Assembly (NCBI GenBank): GCA_016794945.1
Contig: JAEUIX010000091.1
Span: 1-9,885, forward strand
Direction of reading: 5' to 3'
From: Phycisphaerae bacterium
Lineage (GTDB): Bacteria; Planctomycetota; Phycisphaerae; Phycisphaerales; UBA1924
Length of the DNA stretch: 9,885 nucleotides
Shown: one piece after another, positions 1 to 7,236 of the stretch
Layout: each line of letters starts with the position of its first letter
How positions within the stretch are numbered: the stretch's first letter is position 1
Position numbers and translations under genes: made by a program
Notes under the pieces: model-generated
Told to the model about the DNA's origin: nothing
What the model saw: only the letters and a program-made list of their open reading frames with translations
The model's database searches: none

Positions 1-2222
1 ACCTGCTCAAGAGCACGGTCGCGGCGGCGACGTTCGAACTGATCGACGAGGGCGTTGACTGGACACTGAGCGTCTTCAAGGACAACTCCGGGGTGATCGC
101 GCTGGACGACCGGCACGGGGTGTGCATCAAGGTCGAGACGCACAACCACCCGTCGGCGATCGAGCCGTACGGCGGGGCGGCGACGGGGGTCGGCGGGTGC
201 ATCCGCGACGTGATCGGTACGGGGCTGGGGGCGCAGCCGATCGCGAACACCGATGTGTTCTGCGTGGCGTTCCCGGACCGCTGGGCCCAGGGGCCGGGCG
301 GACCGGGCCGGGCGTTGCCGCCGGGCACGCTGCACCCGCGCCGCATCCTGCAGCAGGTGGTGGCCGGCGTGCGCGACTACGGAAACCGCATGGGTATCCC
401 GACGATCAACGGGGCCGTGGCGTTCGACGACCGCTACGTGGGCAATCCCCTGGTGTTCTGCGGGTGCGTTGGGCTGATCCCGCGTTCGTGCGTGTCGGGC
501 GGCGCCCGGGAGGGCGACCGCATCATCGCGCTGGGCGGGCGGACGGGGCGCGACGGCATCCACGGCGCCACGTTCAGCTCGGCGGAACTGGAAGAAACCG
601 CCAGCGACGAGTTCTCGCACGCGGTGCAGATCGGCAACGCGATCACCGAGAAGCAGACGCTCGACGCCATCATGCGGGCGCGCGACGCCCGGGGCGGGCC
701 GCTCTACCACGGCATGACCGACTGCGGAGCCGGCGGGTTCTCGTCGGCGATCGGCGAGATGGGCAAGGACCTGGGCGCCGAGGTGCACCTCGATCGCGCG
801 CCGCTGAAGTATCCCGGCCTGTCGTACACCGAGATCTGGATCTCCGAGGCGCAGGAACGCATGGTGCTGGCCGTGCCGCCGGCCAACCTGCCCGCGCTGC
901 GCGAGATCTGCCGCGAGGAGGGCGTGGAACTCGCCGACCTGGGCCACTTCGGCACGCCCGATCGCGACCTGGTGCTGCTGTTCCACGGGAGCGAGGTCGG
1001 CCGCCTGAGCATGCACCTGCTGCACGAGGGCATCCCCATGCCCACGCGCCAGGCCGTCTGGACGCCGCCGGCCCGCCCGGCCCCGGCGACCCGTCCGCGC
1101 CCCGGGTTCGGCGGCGCTGCGCCCATGGACATCAAGTCCGTGCTCCTGGACGTGCTGGCCCATCCCACCGTCGCCAGCAAGCACTGGATCATCCGTCAGT
1201 ACGACCACGAGGTGCGCGGCAACACCGTGGTCAAGCCGCTGGCCGGCGTCCGGGGACGCGGCCCATCGGACGCCAGCGTGCTCGAGCCCGTCGCCGGTTC
1301 GGGGCGCGGCATCGCCATCGCCTGCGGCCTGCAGACCGGCGTGGGCGACCCCGCGGCCGGGGGCGACCCGTACCTCATGGCCCTGGCGGCGATCGACGAG
1401 GCGGTGCGCAACCTGGTCTGCACGGGGGCCGACCCAGACCGCATCGCGATCCTCGACAACTTCTGCTGGCCGAGCTGCGGCAAGCCGGAGAACATGGGCT
1501 CGCTCGTGCGTGCCGCCGAGGGGTGCTACGACGGCGCCAAGGCCTACCGCACGCCGTTCGTCTCGGGCAAGGACTCGCTGAACAACCAGCTCAAGTACAC
1601 CGATCCGAACACCGGCGCCGAACGCGTGATCGAGATCCCCCCCACGCTGCTGATCACCGGGCTGGGCATCGTCCCGCGCCTCGACCGCTGCACCACCACC
1701 GACGCCAAGGCGGCCGGCGGCCTGCTGATGCTCGTCGGGGCGCCCACCCAGGCGGCCGTGGGCGGGTCGATCGGCGTCGAATTCGCGCCCGCGCCCGACC
1801 GCGCCGTGCCGACCACGGACCTTGCAGTCGGCCCCGCCGCCGCGCGGTGCGTCGCGGGGCTCATCCAGGCCGGCGTCGTTCGGTCGGCCCACGACGTGTC
1901 GGACGGCGGGCTGTTGGCCTGCATCGCCGAGATGCTCATCGGCGCGCTCGACGGCCGCGCCTCGCTCGGGGCCGAGATCGACCTTTCGGCGGTGCACGCC
2001 GACGTGTACGCCGCGGCGTTCGGCGAGAGCCCCAGCCGGTACGTGCTGGAAGTCGCGCCCGACGCGGCGGGGCAGGTGGAGCGTGCGGCCCGGGCCGCCG
2101 GCTGCCGCGCCGATCGGATCGGCGTGCTGAACGCGTCCGGCCTTCTGACGGTGCCGGCGGAGCGCGTGTCGTGCACGGTGGGCGATCTGGCGGGGGTGTG
2201 GAGCCGCCCGCTGGACTGGTGA
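1..2222 (+). CDS. purL: Phosphoribosylformylglycinamidine synthase, PurL subunit (5' partial)
   Basis: PurL performs the ATP-dependent amidation of FGAR to FGAM in purine synthesis, in the cytoplasm. The gene enters from the left edge; the first whole codon is at 3 and 739 residues are visible. There is no start in the window: the GTG at 93 is internal, because family sequence continues upstream of it (for example SVFKDNSGV). Visible landmarks are the ATP/substrate motif KVETHNHPSAIEPYGG near the left end, then LHPRRIL and DYGNRMGIPTINGAV, then DCGAGGFSSAIGEMG at the start of the first AIRS_C domain. The second AIRS half carries FVSGKDSLNNQ and AHDVSDGGLL. The protein ends after the second AIRS_C domain in RPLDW with no glutaminase domain, so ammonia should come from a separate PurQ, probably with PurS; neither is in the window. 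The methyltransferase start lies 10 nt downstream, suggesting co-transcription. Assignment is secure; the missing N-terminus is simply outside the window. Confidence 0.95.
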   Translation, partial: LLKSTVAAATFELIDEGVDWTLSVFKDNSGVIALDDRHGVCIKVETHNHPSAIEPYGGAATGVGGCIRDVIGTGLGAQPIANTDVFCVAFPDRWAQGPGGPGRALPPGTLHPRRILQQVVAGVRDYGNRMGIPTINGAVAFDDRYVGNPLVFCGCVGLIPRSCVSGGAREGDRIIALGGRTGRDGIHGATFSSAELEETASDEFSHAVQIGNAITEKQTLDAIMRARDARGGPLYHGMTDCGAGGFSSAIGEMGKDLGAEVHLDRAPLKYPGLSYTEIWISEAQERMVLAVPPANLPALREICREEGVELADLGHFGTPDRDLVLLFHGSEVGRLSMHLLHEGIPMPTRQAVWTPPARPAPATRPRPGFGGAAPMDIKSVLLDVLAHPTVASKHWIIRQYDHEVRGNTVVKPLAGVRGRGPSDASVLEPVAGSGRGIAIACGLQTGVGDPAAGGDPYLMALAAIDEAVRNLVCTGADPDRIAILDNFCWPSCGKPENMGSLVRAAEGCYDGAKAYRTPFVSGKDSLNNQLKYTDPNTGAERVIEIPPTLLITGLGIVPRLDRCTTTDAKAAGGLLMLVGAPTQAAVGGSIGVEFAPAPDRAVPTTDLAVGPAAARCVAGLIQAGVVRSAHDVSDGGLLACIAEMLIGALDGRASLGAEIDLSAVHADVYAAAFGESPSRYVLEVAPDAAGQVERAARAAGCRADRIGVLNASGLLTVPAERVSCTVGDLAGVWSRPLDW

Positions 2223-2232
2223 GCGACGCGCC

Positions 2233-3129
2233 ATGGCCCGCATCAACCCCGAGCGGCTGACGGACTTCGACCTGTACGAACTGGCGGTGCAGAACCCTCC
2301 GCTGGCGGTGCGGCTGCTGGGCGCGATCCACGGCGGCTCGCCGCGCGTGCTGCAGGAGGATTTCTCTGCCGCGGCGGCGGTCAGCCGTCAGTGGCTGCGA
2401 TCGGTGCCCGCCGGGCGGGCTGTGGCCGTGGACCTGGACGCTCGCGCGCTGGCGCGTGCCCGGCGCCTGGCCGGACGGAACGCGCGACTGCGCACCGTGC
2501 GGGGCGATGCGCTGCGGTGCCCCCTGGCCAGCGCGCCCCGCCCCGACGTGATCTTCGTCGGCAACTTCTCGATCGGCGAGATCCACGAACGCCCCGCGCT
2601 GGTGCGGTACCTGAAGCGCTGCCGCGACCGGTTGACGCCCGGCGGCGTGTTCGTGTGCGACACGTACGGCGGGGCGACGGCGTTCGTGCGCGGCTCGTCG
2701 CAGCGGACGATCACCCACCCGCGCGACGCATCGCTGCGCATCGTCTACACGTGGCAGCAGCGCGCGGCCGACCCGCTGACGGCGCGCGTCGAGAACGCGA
2801 TCCACTTCCGCCTGCTGCGCGGGCGCGACGTGGTCCGCGACATCACCGACGCTTTCGTCTACCGCTGGCGGCTCTGGTCGCCTCCGGAGCTGCGCGATGC
2901 CGCGGCCGAGGCCGGCCTTGGTGACACGGCGGTGTACGCACAGATTCCCGACGCCGCCGATTCCGACGGCAACGCGTACGCGCTGCCCGTCGAAGACCCC
3001 GCGGAACTGGGCGACTCATTCATCGTCTGCGTCGCCGTGCGGGCGCGGGGCACGCAGCCTCGCCAGCCAAAAACGGCCGCGGGCCCCCGGTCTCCCAGGG
3101 GCCCGCGTCAGGTCGGGCGTGGCATGTAA
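2233..3129 (+). CDS. Class I SAM-dependent methyltransferase
   Basis: Predicted cytoplasmic methyltransferase of 298 residues; the substrate is unknown. It resembles the subgroup whose motif I reads roughly EDFCGTA instead of the usual glycine-rich loop. Here that site is QEDFSAAAA (about residues 41-49). It is followed by the acidic strand AVAVDLD (D67/D69), GDAL (91-94), the NFS signature (111-113), LTPGGVFVCDTYGG (134-147) and a late WRLWSPPEL segment. The ATG at 2233 lies 10 nt after the purL stop and has no Shine-Dalgarno, so it probably depends on the purL transcript. The recognisable fold ends near VCVAVRA. The last 27 or so residues (from about 3046) are Arg/Pro/Gly-rich and are encoded by the rnpB terminator and the 3' end of rnpB on the opposite strand. 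That tail may be dispensable. The class is fairly sure; the biological target cannot be read from the sequence. Confidence 0.75.
   Translation: MARINPERLTDFDLYELAVQNPPLAVRLLGAIHGGSPRVLQEDFSAAAAVSRQWLRSVPAGRAVAVDLDARALARARRLAGRNARLRTVRGDALRCPLASAPRPDVIFVGNFSIGEIHERPALVRYLKRCRDRLTPGGVFVCDTYGGATAFVRGSSQRTITHPRDASLRIVYTWQQRAADPLTARVENAIHFRLLRGRDVVRDITDAFVYRWRLWSPPELRDAAAEAGLGDTAVYAQIPDAADSDGNAYALPVEDPAELGDSFIVCVAVRARGTQPRQPKTAAGPRSPRGPRQVGRGM
3069..3107 (-). terminator. Intrinsic terminator of rnpB
   Basis: A perfect 10-bp stem pairs 3078-3087 with 3098-3107 (core arm GCGGGCCCC) around a 10-nt loop. Read on the minus strand it is followed after 4 nt by five T residues (3073-3069). It lies just past the 3' end of the RNase P RNA, as expected for its terminator. 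On the plus strand the stem has no T-run after it, so it is not a good terminator for the methyltransferase, whose final codons it occupies. Confidence 0.75.
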
Positions 3130-3555
3130 GCCGAGTTCCGTCCGCGCGGCGGTTTCCTCGCCCGGGATCCATTGACGGGGGCTCGGGCTCAGACCTGCCG
3201 CGTGGCGCGATCATTTCTCTGGGCCGCGGCTTGCGCCGGGGCTCGAGCGGTCTACCCGCCTCCTGCCGCCCGGACCGGGCGTCGGCGACCTTTCGGCCGC
3301 CGCGGAGACTGCTGGACCTTGCACGCGGTGGGGTTTGCCATGCCCGGGCCGTCGCCGGCCCGGCGGTGCGCTCTTACCGCACCTTTTCACCCTTGCCTGA
3401 TCCCGGTCGCCCGGGCCATCGGCGGTGTGTTCTCTGTGGCACTGTCCCGCGCCCGCGACCCGCGGGCGGGTGGGCGTTACCCACCACCGTGTCCTGCCGT
3501 GCTCGGACTTTCCTCCCGGACGGCCGAGGCCGCCGGGCGATCGCGCTGCCACGCC
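3116..3555 (-). ncRNA. rnpB: RNase P RNA (bacterial class A)
   Basis: Catalytic RNA of RNase P, which removes the 5' leader from tRNA precursors. Read on the minus strand, the ends close in a perfect 9-bp P1 helix (3547-3555 with 3116-3124), giving about 440 nt. Conserved core regions follow in order: GAGGAAAGTCCG (3515-3504); ACAGAGAAC then ACCGCCGATGGCC (3437-3414); AGGCAAGGGTGAAAAGG then TGCGGTAAGAG (3399-3371); and GGAACTCGGCTTACA near the 3' end (3138-3124). The P4-side strands read CCGAG and CTCGG where E. coli has CCGGG and CCCGG, a compensatory change that supports the pairing. A hairpin at 3284-3301 has a GAAA tetraloop in the RNA. An unusually long arm lies at 3142-3205, in the P19 position. 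Open reading frames crossing this region on both strands are not genes. I could not identify a convincing promoter: a TTGACA at 3570-3565 is too close to the 5' end to be its -35 box. Confidence 0.97.
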
Positions 3556-3650
3556 GTATTCGGTTGTCAATCGCGTCATGGTAGGTACCTCCGCGGCCTG
3601 CCCCGGGTTCGCACCGGCTCGCCGCCGCCCCGTGGCCACCGCCCGGCGTT

Positions 3651-3659
3651 CGGTACACT
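3651..3659 (+). promoter_or_regulatory. Candidate -10 element (CGGTACACT) for the 3669 gene
   Basis: TACACT at 3654-3659 resembles a -10 box. Its end is 9 nt before the ATG at 3669, so a transcript would start about 3 nt before the start codon. The same nine bases precede rpe at an almost identical distance. No matching -35 box is visible. It lies in the 113-nt gap between this gene and the divergent rnpB. Confidence 0.35.
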
Positions 3660-3668
3660 TGGCGCACC

Positions 3669-4769
3669 ATGGCCGCCGAACCGGCCGCTCCCGGCCCTCT
3701 TGCTTTGACCGCGTGGCTGCTCCCCGAGCAGGCCGATCTGGTTGCCGCGATCGCCGATGCGGCCGGCTTCACGGTCGCGGCCGTCGGCACGCCGGCGGTC
3801 GGCCGCGCTCAGGAACTGGCGGCGCGATTCGAGGCCCGACCGTTGGACGACCTGCGCGCCGCGATCAGCAGCGCGGGGCCCGGACCGCTGCTGATCGCCG
3901 CGGCCGGCCAGTTCGGCCGACCCGGTCAGGCGCTCGACGGCGAGGTGCTGCTCAACGCCCGGCAGCGCGGGGTGCTGGTGGCGAGCTTCGACCCGCTGCC
4001 GTCGTCGCTGGCCGACCTCCTGGCGGCGGGGCAGTTGCCGCCGTTGGACGAGCGCGCTGCGGCGCCGGGGCACGCGCCTTCGGCGTCGCTGGCCTGGGCT
4101 GCGCTGGGTCCGCCGGCGCGCTCGTGGGGCGCCTGCGGGGAACTGACGGACCTGCTCCCGGCCTTCGGCGCTGCGCGGACGGGGTGCGTTCAGTGCCTGG
4201 GCCCGCCGACGGAAGGGGGCCTGGGCGCGCGGCTGCTCGACGCGATGGACCTGGCGGCGGCGGTCTTCGGCGAGCCCGAGACGGTGGACGCTTCGTTCGC
4301 CAACCCGCTGCTGACGCGCAACCTGCACGCCACCCCGGGCGAAGCGCTGCACGGCCTCAGCGGCGACCTGACGGCCAACGTGCGGTTCCCCGGCGGGCGA
4401 TCGTGCTGTCTGTTGGCCAGCGACCGGGCGTCGTCGTGGGACGTGTCGGTGACGCTCGTGGGCCCGGCGGGCAGGCTGTCGTGCGGCGCCGGCGGGGTGC
4501 AGTGGCTGACGCCCGAGGGCACGCCGTCGGACGCAGCGCCGAAACTCGCCGCACGCCAACCCGGGAGCAGGGCGGCCAGGTCCGGCGGCCCGTCGCCTCG
4601 CGTGCGCATGGTGGCCGACCACCTCAAGACCTTGGTGCGCGCGGGCCACGCCGGCGTGGAGGGGTACGACATGGTCCTGGCCCTGGCGATGGGCCAGGCG
4701 GCGCTGCTCTCGGCCAGAACCGGCGAGTGCGAGCGTCCGGCCACCATGATGCGAATGGCCGGCGTGTGA
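3669..4769 (+). CDS. Uncharacterised protein, degenerate Gfo/Idh/MocA oxidoreductase-like
   Basis: A 366-residue protein without signal peptide or membrane segment, so probably cytoplasmic. I do not recognise a specific function. The layout recalls Gfo/Idh/MocA dehydrogenases. Residues 33-66 (AGFTVAAVG, then RAQELAARFEARPLDDL) look like the second half of a Rossmann domain. Residues near 208-275 (VDASFANP, then GDLTANVRFPGGRSCCLL and VTLVGPAGRLSC) look like the C-terminal sheet that scans a sugar-like substrate. However, the expected glycine-rich NAD(P) loop near the N-terminus is replaced by LLPEQADLV, and the usual EKP catalytic motif aligns with FDP at 107-109. If the family call is right, the protein may have lost dehydrogenase activity. 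The ATG at 3669 has no Shine-Dalgarno and sits just after a -10-like TACACT. The pyrophosphorylase gene follows after 72 nt. An unrelated conserved planctomycete family is an alternative. Confidence 0.5.
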   Translation: MAAEPAAPGPLALTAWLLPEQADLVAAIADAAGFTVAAVGTPAVGRAQELAARFEARPLDDLRAAISSAGPGPLLIAAAGQFGRPGQALDGEVLLNARQRGVLVASFDPLPSSLADLLAAGQLPPLDERAAAPGHAPSASLAWAALGPPARSWGACGELTDLLPAFGAARTGCVQCLGPPTEGGLGARLLDAMDLAAAVFGEPETVDASFANPLLTRNLHATPGEALHGLSGDLTANVRFPGGRSCCLLASDRASSWDVSVTLVGPAGRLSCGAGGVQWLTPEGTPSDAAPKLAARQPGSRAARSGGPSPRVRMVADHLKTLVRAGHAGVEGYDMVLALAMGQAALLSARTGECERPATMMRMAGV

Positions 4770-4780
4770 CGCGCGGCCAC

Positions 4781-4786
4781 TAGAAT
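4781..4786 (+). promoter_or_regulatory. Candidate -10 box (TAGAAT) upstream of the UAP1-like gene
   Basis: TAGAAT stands out as an AT-rich hexamer in a GC-rich 72-nt gap. It would place a transcript start near 4793, giving a leader of about 49 nt. No -35 box is visible at the right spacing, so this is only suggestive. Confidence 0.25.
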
Positions 4787-4841
4787 CGCCCCCGCGGGTC
4801 GCCCCGACCGCAGGTCCAGACGCACCACGAGCCGAATCACC

Positions 4842-6317
4842 ATGAGCCACTCCGCGTCCACCGACTCTCCCGCCGGCGCCCCGGCCCAGCTCCGCCGACG
4901 CCTCGCCGACGTTGGGCAGGAGCACGTGCTGTCCTTCTGGCCGGAACTCAACACGTCCGACCGCGACCGGCTCCTGGCGCAGATCGAAGCGCTGGACCTC
5001 GATGGCCTGCCGCGCCTGATCGAGCAGTACGTCCGCTCCAAGCCGCGCAGCGATGTGGGGGCCGACATCCAGCCGGTGTCCTGCTACCCGGCCGACGCTG
5101 TGCGCGGGGCGCGGCCGTGGGACCGCGATCAGTACGCCGCGCGCGGGCGGGCGCTGGTCGCCGCGGGAAAGGTCGCGGCCTTCACGGTCGCCGGGGGCCA
5201 GGGATCGCGCCTGGGCTTCGAAGGCCCCAAGGGCTGCTACCCCGGCGGCGCCGTGACCGACAAGCCGCTGTTCCAATGCCTGGCCGAGTGGATCATCGCC
5301 GCGCAGCGCCGCTGGGCGGCGGGCGGGCCGTCGATCCCGTGGTACATCATGACGAGCCCGATCAACCACGAGCCGACGGTGGCGTTCTTCCGCCGGCACG
5401 GGTTCTTCGGGCTCGCCGAGCGCGACGTCATGTTCTTCCCCCAGGGCGTCATGCCGTCGCTCGACATGGCCTCCGGCCGGCTGCTGCTCGACCAGAAGCA
5501 CGCGCTGGCGCTCAACCCCGACGGTCACGGCGGCTCGCTGCGCGCGCTGTTCACGTCGGGCGCGATCGACGACATGCGGCGGCGCGGCGTCGAGCAGATC
5601 TCCTACACCCAGATCGACAACCCCCTGGTGCGCGTGATCGACCCGGCGTTCCTCGGCCTGCACGCGTTCGCGCCCGATTCGTCGGGCGAGATGTCGAGCA
5701 AGATGGTGACCAAGGCGCACGCGGGGGAGAAGGTCGGCGTGCTCTGCCGCGTGGACGGGCGCACGGCCGTGATCGAGTACTCCGACATGCCCGAGTCGCT
5801 CAACGCCGCAACCAACCCCGACGGCTCGCTCCGGTTCAACGCCGGCTCGATCGCCATCCACGTGATCTCCGTCGCCTTCGTTCGTCGCCTCAACGAGGGT
5901 GGACGGTTCAGCCTGCCGTACCACCGCGCCGAGAAGAAGGTGCCCTTCGTCGACCCCGCCACGGGCCGTCGCGTCGAGCCCGCGGCCAACAACGCCGTGA
6001 AACTCGAGACGTTCGTCTTCGACGCGCTCCCGCTGGCGGAGCGGTCGATCGTCCTGGAGACCGACCGTACCGACGAGTTCGCCCCCATCAAGAACGCCTC
6101 AGGGCCCGACTCGCCGGAGACCTGCCGCCGCCTGCAGACGCTGCGGGCCGCCCGGTGGCTTGAGGCCGCCGGTGCCGGCGACCGCGTGCCGCGCACCGCC
6201 GGCGGCGAGCCGGACTGCACCATCGAGATCAGCCCGATCACGGCGATGGACGCCGCCGAGCTCAAGGCCGCCGGCCTGCCCGGGACGATCGCCCGGGGTT
6301 CCCGGGTGGCGTTGTGA
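4842..6317 (+). CDS. UAP1-like UDP-N-acetylhexosamine pyrophosphorylase (UDPGP family)
   Basis: Cytoplasmic nucleotidyltransferase of 491 residues that joins a sugar 1-phosphate to UTP, most likely GlcNAc-1-P to UDP-GlcNAc. It matches the eukaryotic UAP1/AGX type rather than bacterial GlmU and is close to the eukaryotic length. Visible motifs are the uridine-binding AGGQGSRLGFEGPKG (117-131); then IPWYIMTSPINHEPT and FFPQGVMPSLD; the DGHGGSLRAL loop; YTQIDNPLV with metal-site candidate D259; KMVTKAHAGEKVGV with K291; VIEYSDMPESL; FNAGSIAIHV; and late EKKVPFVDP, LETFVFDALPL and DEFAPIKNA. The fold is continuous and no key motif is missing. No Shine-Dalgarno precedes the ATG. Its stop codon overlaps the GTG of the next gene. 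Other UDPGP enzymes use glucose- or galactose-1-P, so the exact sugar is not settled by sequence. UDP-GlcNAc would feed peptidoglycan and surface glycans. Confidence 0.9.
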   Translation: MSHSASTDSPAGAPAQLRRRLADVGQEHVLSFWPELNTSDRDRLLAQIEALDLDGLPRLIEQYVRSKPRSDVGADIQPVSCYPADAVRGARPWDRDQYAARGRALVAAGKVAAFTVAGGQGSRLGFEGPKGCYPGGAVTDKPLFQCLAEWIIAAQRRWAAGGPSIPWYIMTSPINHEPTVAFFRRHGFFGLAERDVMFFPQGVMPSLDMASGRLLLDQKHALALNPDGHGGSLRALFTSGAIDDMRRRGVEQISYTQIDNPLVRVIDPAFLGLHAFAPDSSGEMSSKMVTKAHAGEKVGVLCRVDGRTAVIEYSDMPESLNAATNPDGSLRFNAGSIAIHVISVAFVRRLNEGGRFSLPYHRAEKKVPFVDPATGRRVEPAANNAVKLETFVFDALPLAERSIVLETDRTDEFAPIKNASGPDSPETCRRLQTLRAARWLEAAGAGDRVPRTAGGEPDCTIEISPITAMDAAELKAAGLPGTIARGSRVAL

Positions 6318-7141
6318 TCCCCAAGGCGCCCGGCCCCGCGTCGCTGCCGTCGGCGCTGGCGAGGCAAACCCGGTTCCTCCGCCTGGGGGCTTCGGGCGTG
6401 CCGGCGCTGCTGGCCCACCCCGACTGGACCTCGCCGAGGCCGTTCGCGGTGTGGATGCACGGCCGCACCGTCTCCAAGGAGCTCGACAACGGCCGCTACC
6501 TGCGGTGGCTTCGGGCCGAGGGCGGGGGCATCGCGGCCTGCGCGATCGACCTTCCCGGCCACGGCGAGCGGTACGACCCTCTGATGCACCATCCGTCGCG
6601 GACGTTGGACGTCATCGCTCGGGTGGTCGACGAGATCGACGGCGTGCTCGACGCCCTGCAGGCCGAGTTCGGCGGGCTGTTCGACCCCGACCGCGCGGCG
6701 CTGGGGGGCATGTCCGCCGGAGGCATGGCGACCTTGGCCCGGCTCAACCACCCGCACCGGTTCCGCTGCGCCGCCGTGGAGGCCACCGCCGGGAACATGG
6801 GCATGCTGTTCCAGATCGACCCCGCGCGGTCCGGGTCGGACGCCGCGCTCCTCCACGCCATCGACCCCATCCGGCACACGGCCGGCTTCCGGCCGATCCC
6901 CTTGCTGGCCTTGCACAGTCGGGGCGACCGGGGGGCGCCGGGCGCCTGCCTCGAGACGTACCTGGACGTGCTCCGCGCCCGCTACCGGGCGGTGGAGGCC
7001 GATCCCGCGCTCATCCACCTGCAAACCTGGGACACCACCGGCGCCCCGGACGAACACAACGGTTTCGGCCGGGTGGCGGCCGAGGCCAAGTCCATCCAGA
7101 CGGCATTTCTGGAGCGACACCTGACTGGCCAGGGGGGGTGA
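6314..7141 (+). CDS. Alpha/beta hydrolase
   Basis: A 275-residue alpha/beta-hydrolase-fold protein, probably a cytoplasmic esterase or peptidase-like hydrolase of unknown substrate. It has the oxyanion-region VWMHG (46-50), the strand-turn IDLPGHGER (78-86), the nucleophile elbow GMSAGG with S134, a late LHSRGDRGAP with candidate acid D205, and DEHNGFG with candidate catalytic H248. The whole triad is therefore present in the correct order. No signal peptide is seen. Translation most likely starts at the GTG at 6314, which overlaps the preceding stop (GTGA), so the two genes look translationally coupled. The first family-like sequence begins around residue 20, which fits this start. Substrate cannot be inferred. 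Coupling to a sugar-nucleotide enzyme hints at a carbohydrate-ester role, but that is speculative. Confidence 0.75.
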   Translation: MIPKAPGPASLPSALARQTRFLRLGASGVPALLAHPDWTSPRPFAVWMHGRTVSKELDNGRYLRWLRAEGGGIAACAIDLPGHGERYDPLMHHPSRTLDVIARVVDEIDGVLDALQAEFGGLFDPDRAALGGMSAGGMATLARLNHPHRFRCAAVEATAGNMGMLFQIDPARSGSDAALLHAIDPIRHTAGFRPIPLLALHSRGDRGAPGACLETYLDVLRARYRAVEADPALIHLQTWDTTGAPDEHNGFGRVAAEAKSIQTAFLERHLTGQGG

Positions 7142-7171
7142 ATCCGACCTGCGGGGCACGCACGGAATGGG

Positions 7172-7177
7172 TAGCAT
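7172..7177 (+). promoter_or_regulatory. Weak candidate -10 box (TAGCAT) for the amidase gene
   Basis: TAGCAT lies in the 95-nt gap after the hydrolase gene and would give a leader of about 53 nt before the ATG at 7237. No -35 box is recognisable. It is listed because similar hexamers precede several other genes in the window. Confidence 0.2.
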
Positions 7178-7236
7178 GGGACGTCGGGTGTGCGTCTTGA
7201 AGGTCCGTCGACCCGATCGCCGATCACGAGAACTCC

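Noticed and set aside
93..95. GTG at 93 as the purL start
   Set aside because: PurL family sequence continues upstream to the window edge, so this codon is internal.
122..2260. 712-codon plus-strand frame inside purL
   Set aside because: Arg/Gly/Ala-rich shadow of purL in another frame; no family motif.
3565..3570. TTGACA on the minus strand as the rnpB -35 box
   Set aside because: It lies only 9 nt before the RNA 5' end, with no room for a -10 box and normal spacing.
3172..3708. Open frames on both strands across 3172-3790
   Set aside because: The region is the RNase P RNA gene, with all conserved RNA segments present; the frames are incidental.
3576..5924. 782-codon open frame on the minus strand
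   Set aside because: It is antisense to the oxidoreductase-like and UAP1-like genes, is Arg/Gly/Ala/His-rich without domains, and is typical of shadow frames in GC-rich DNA.
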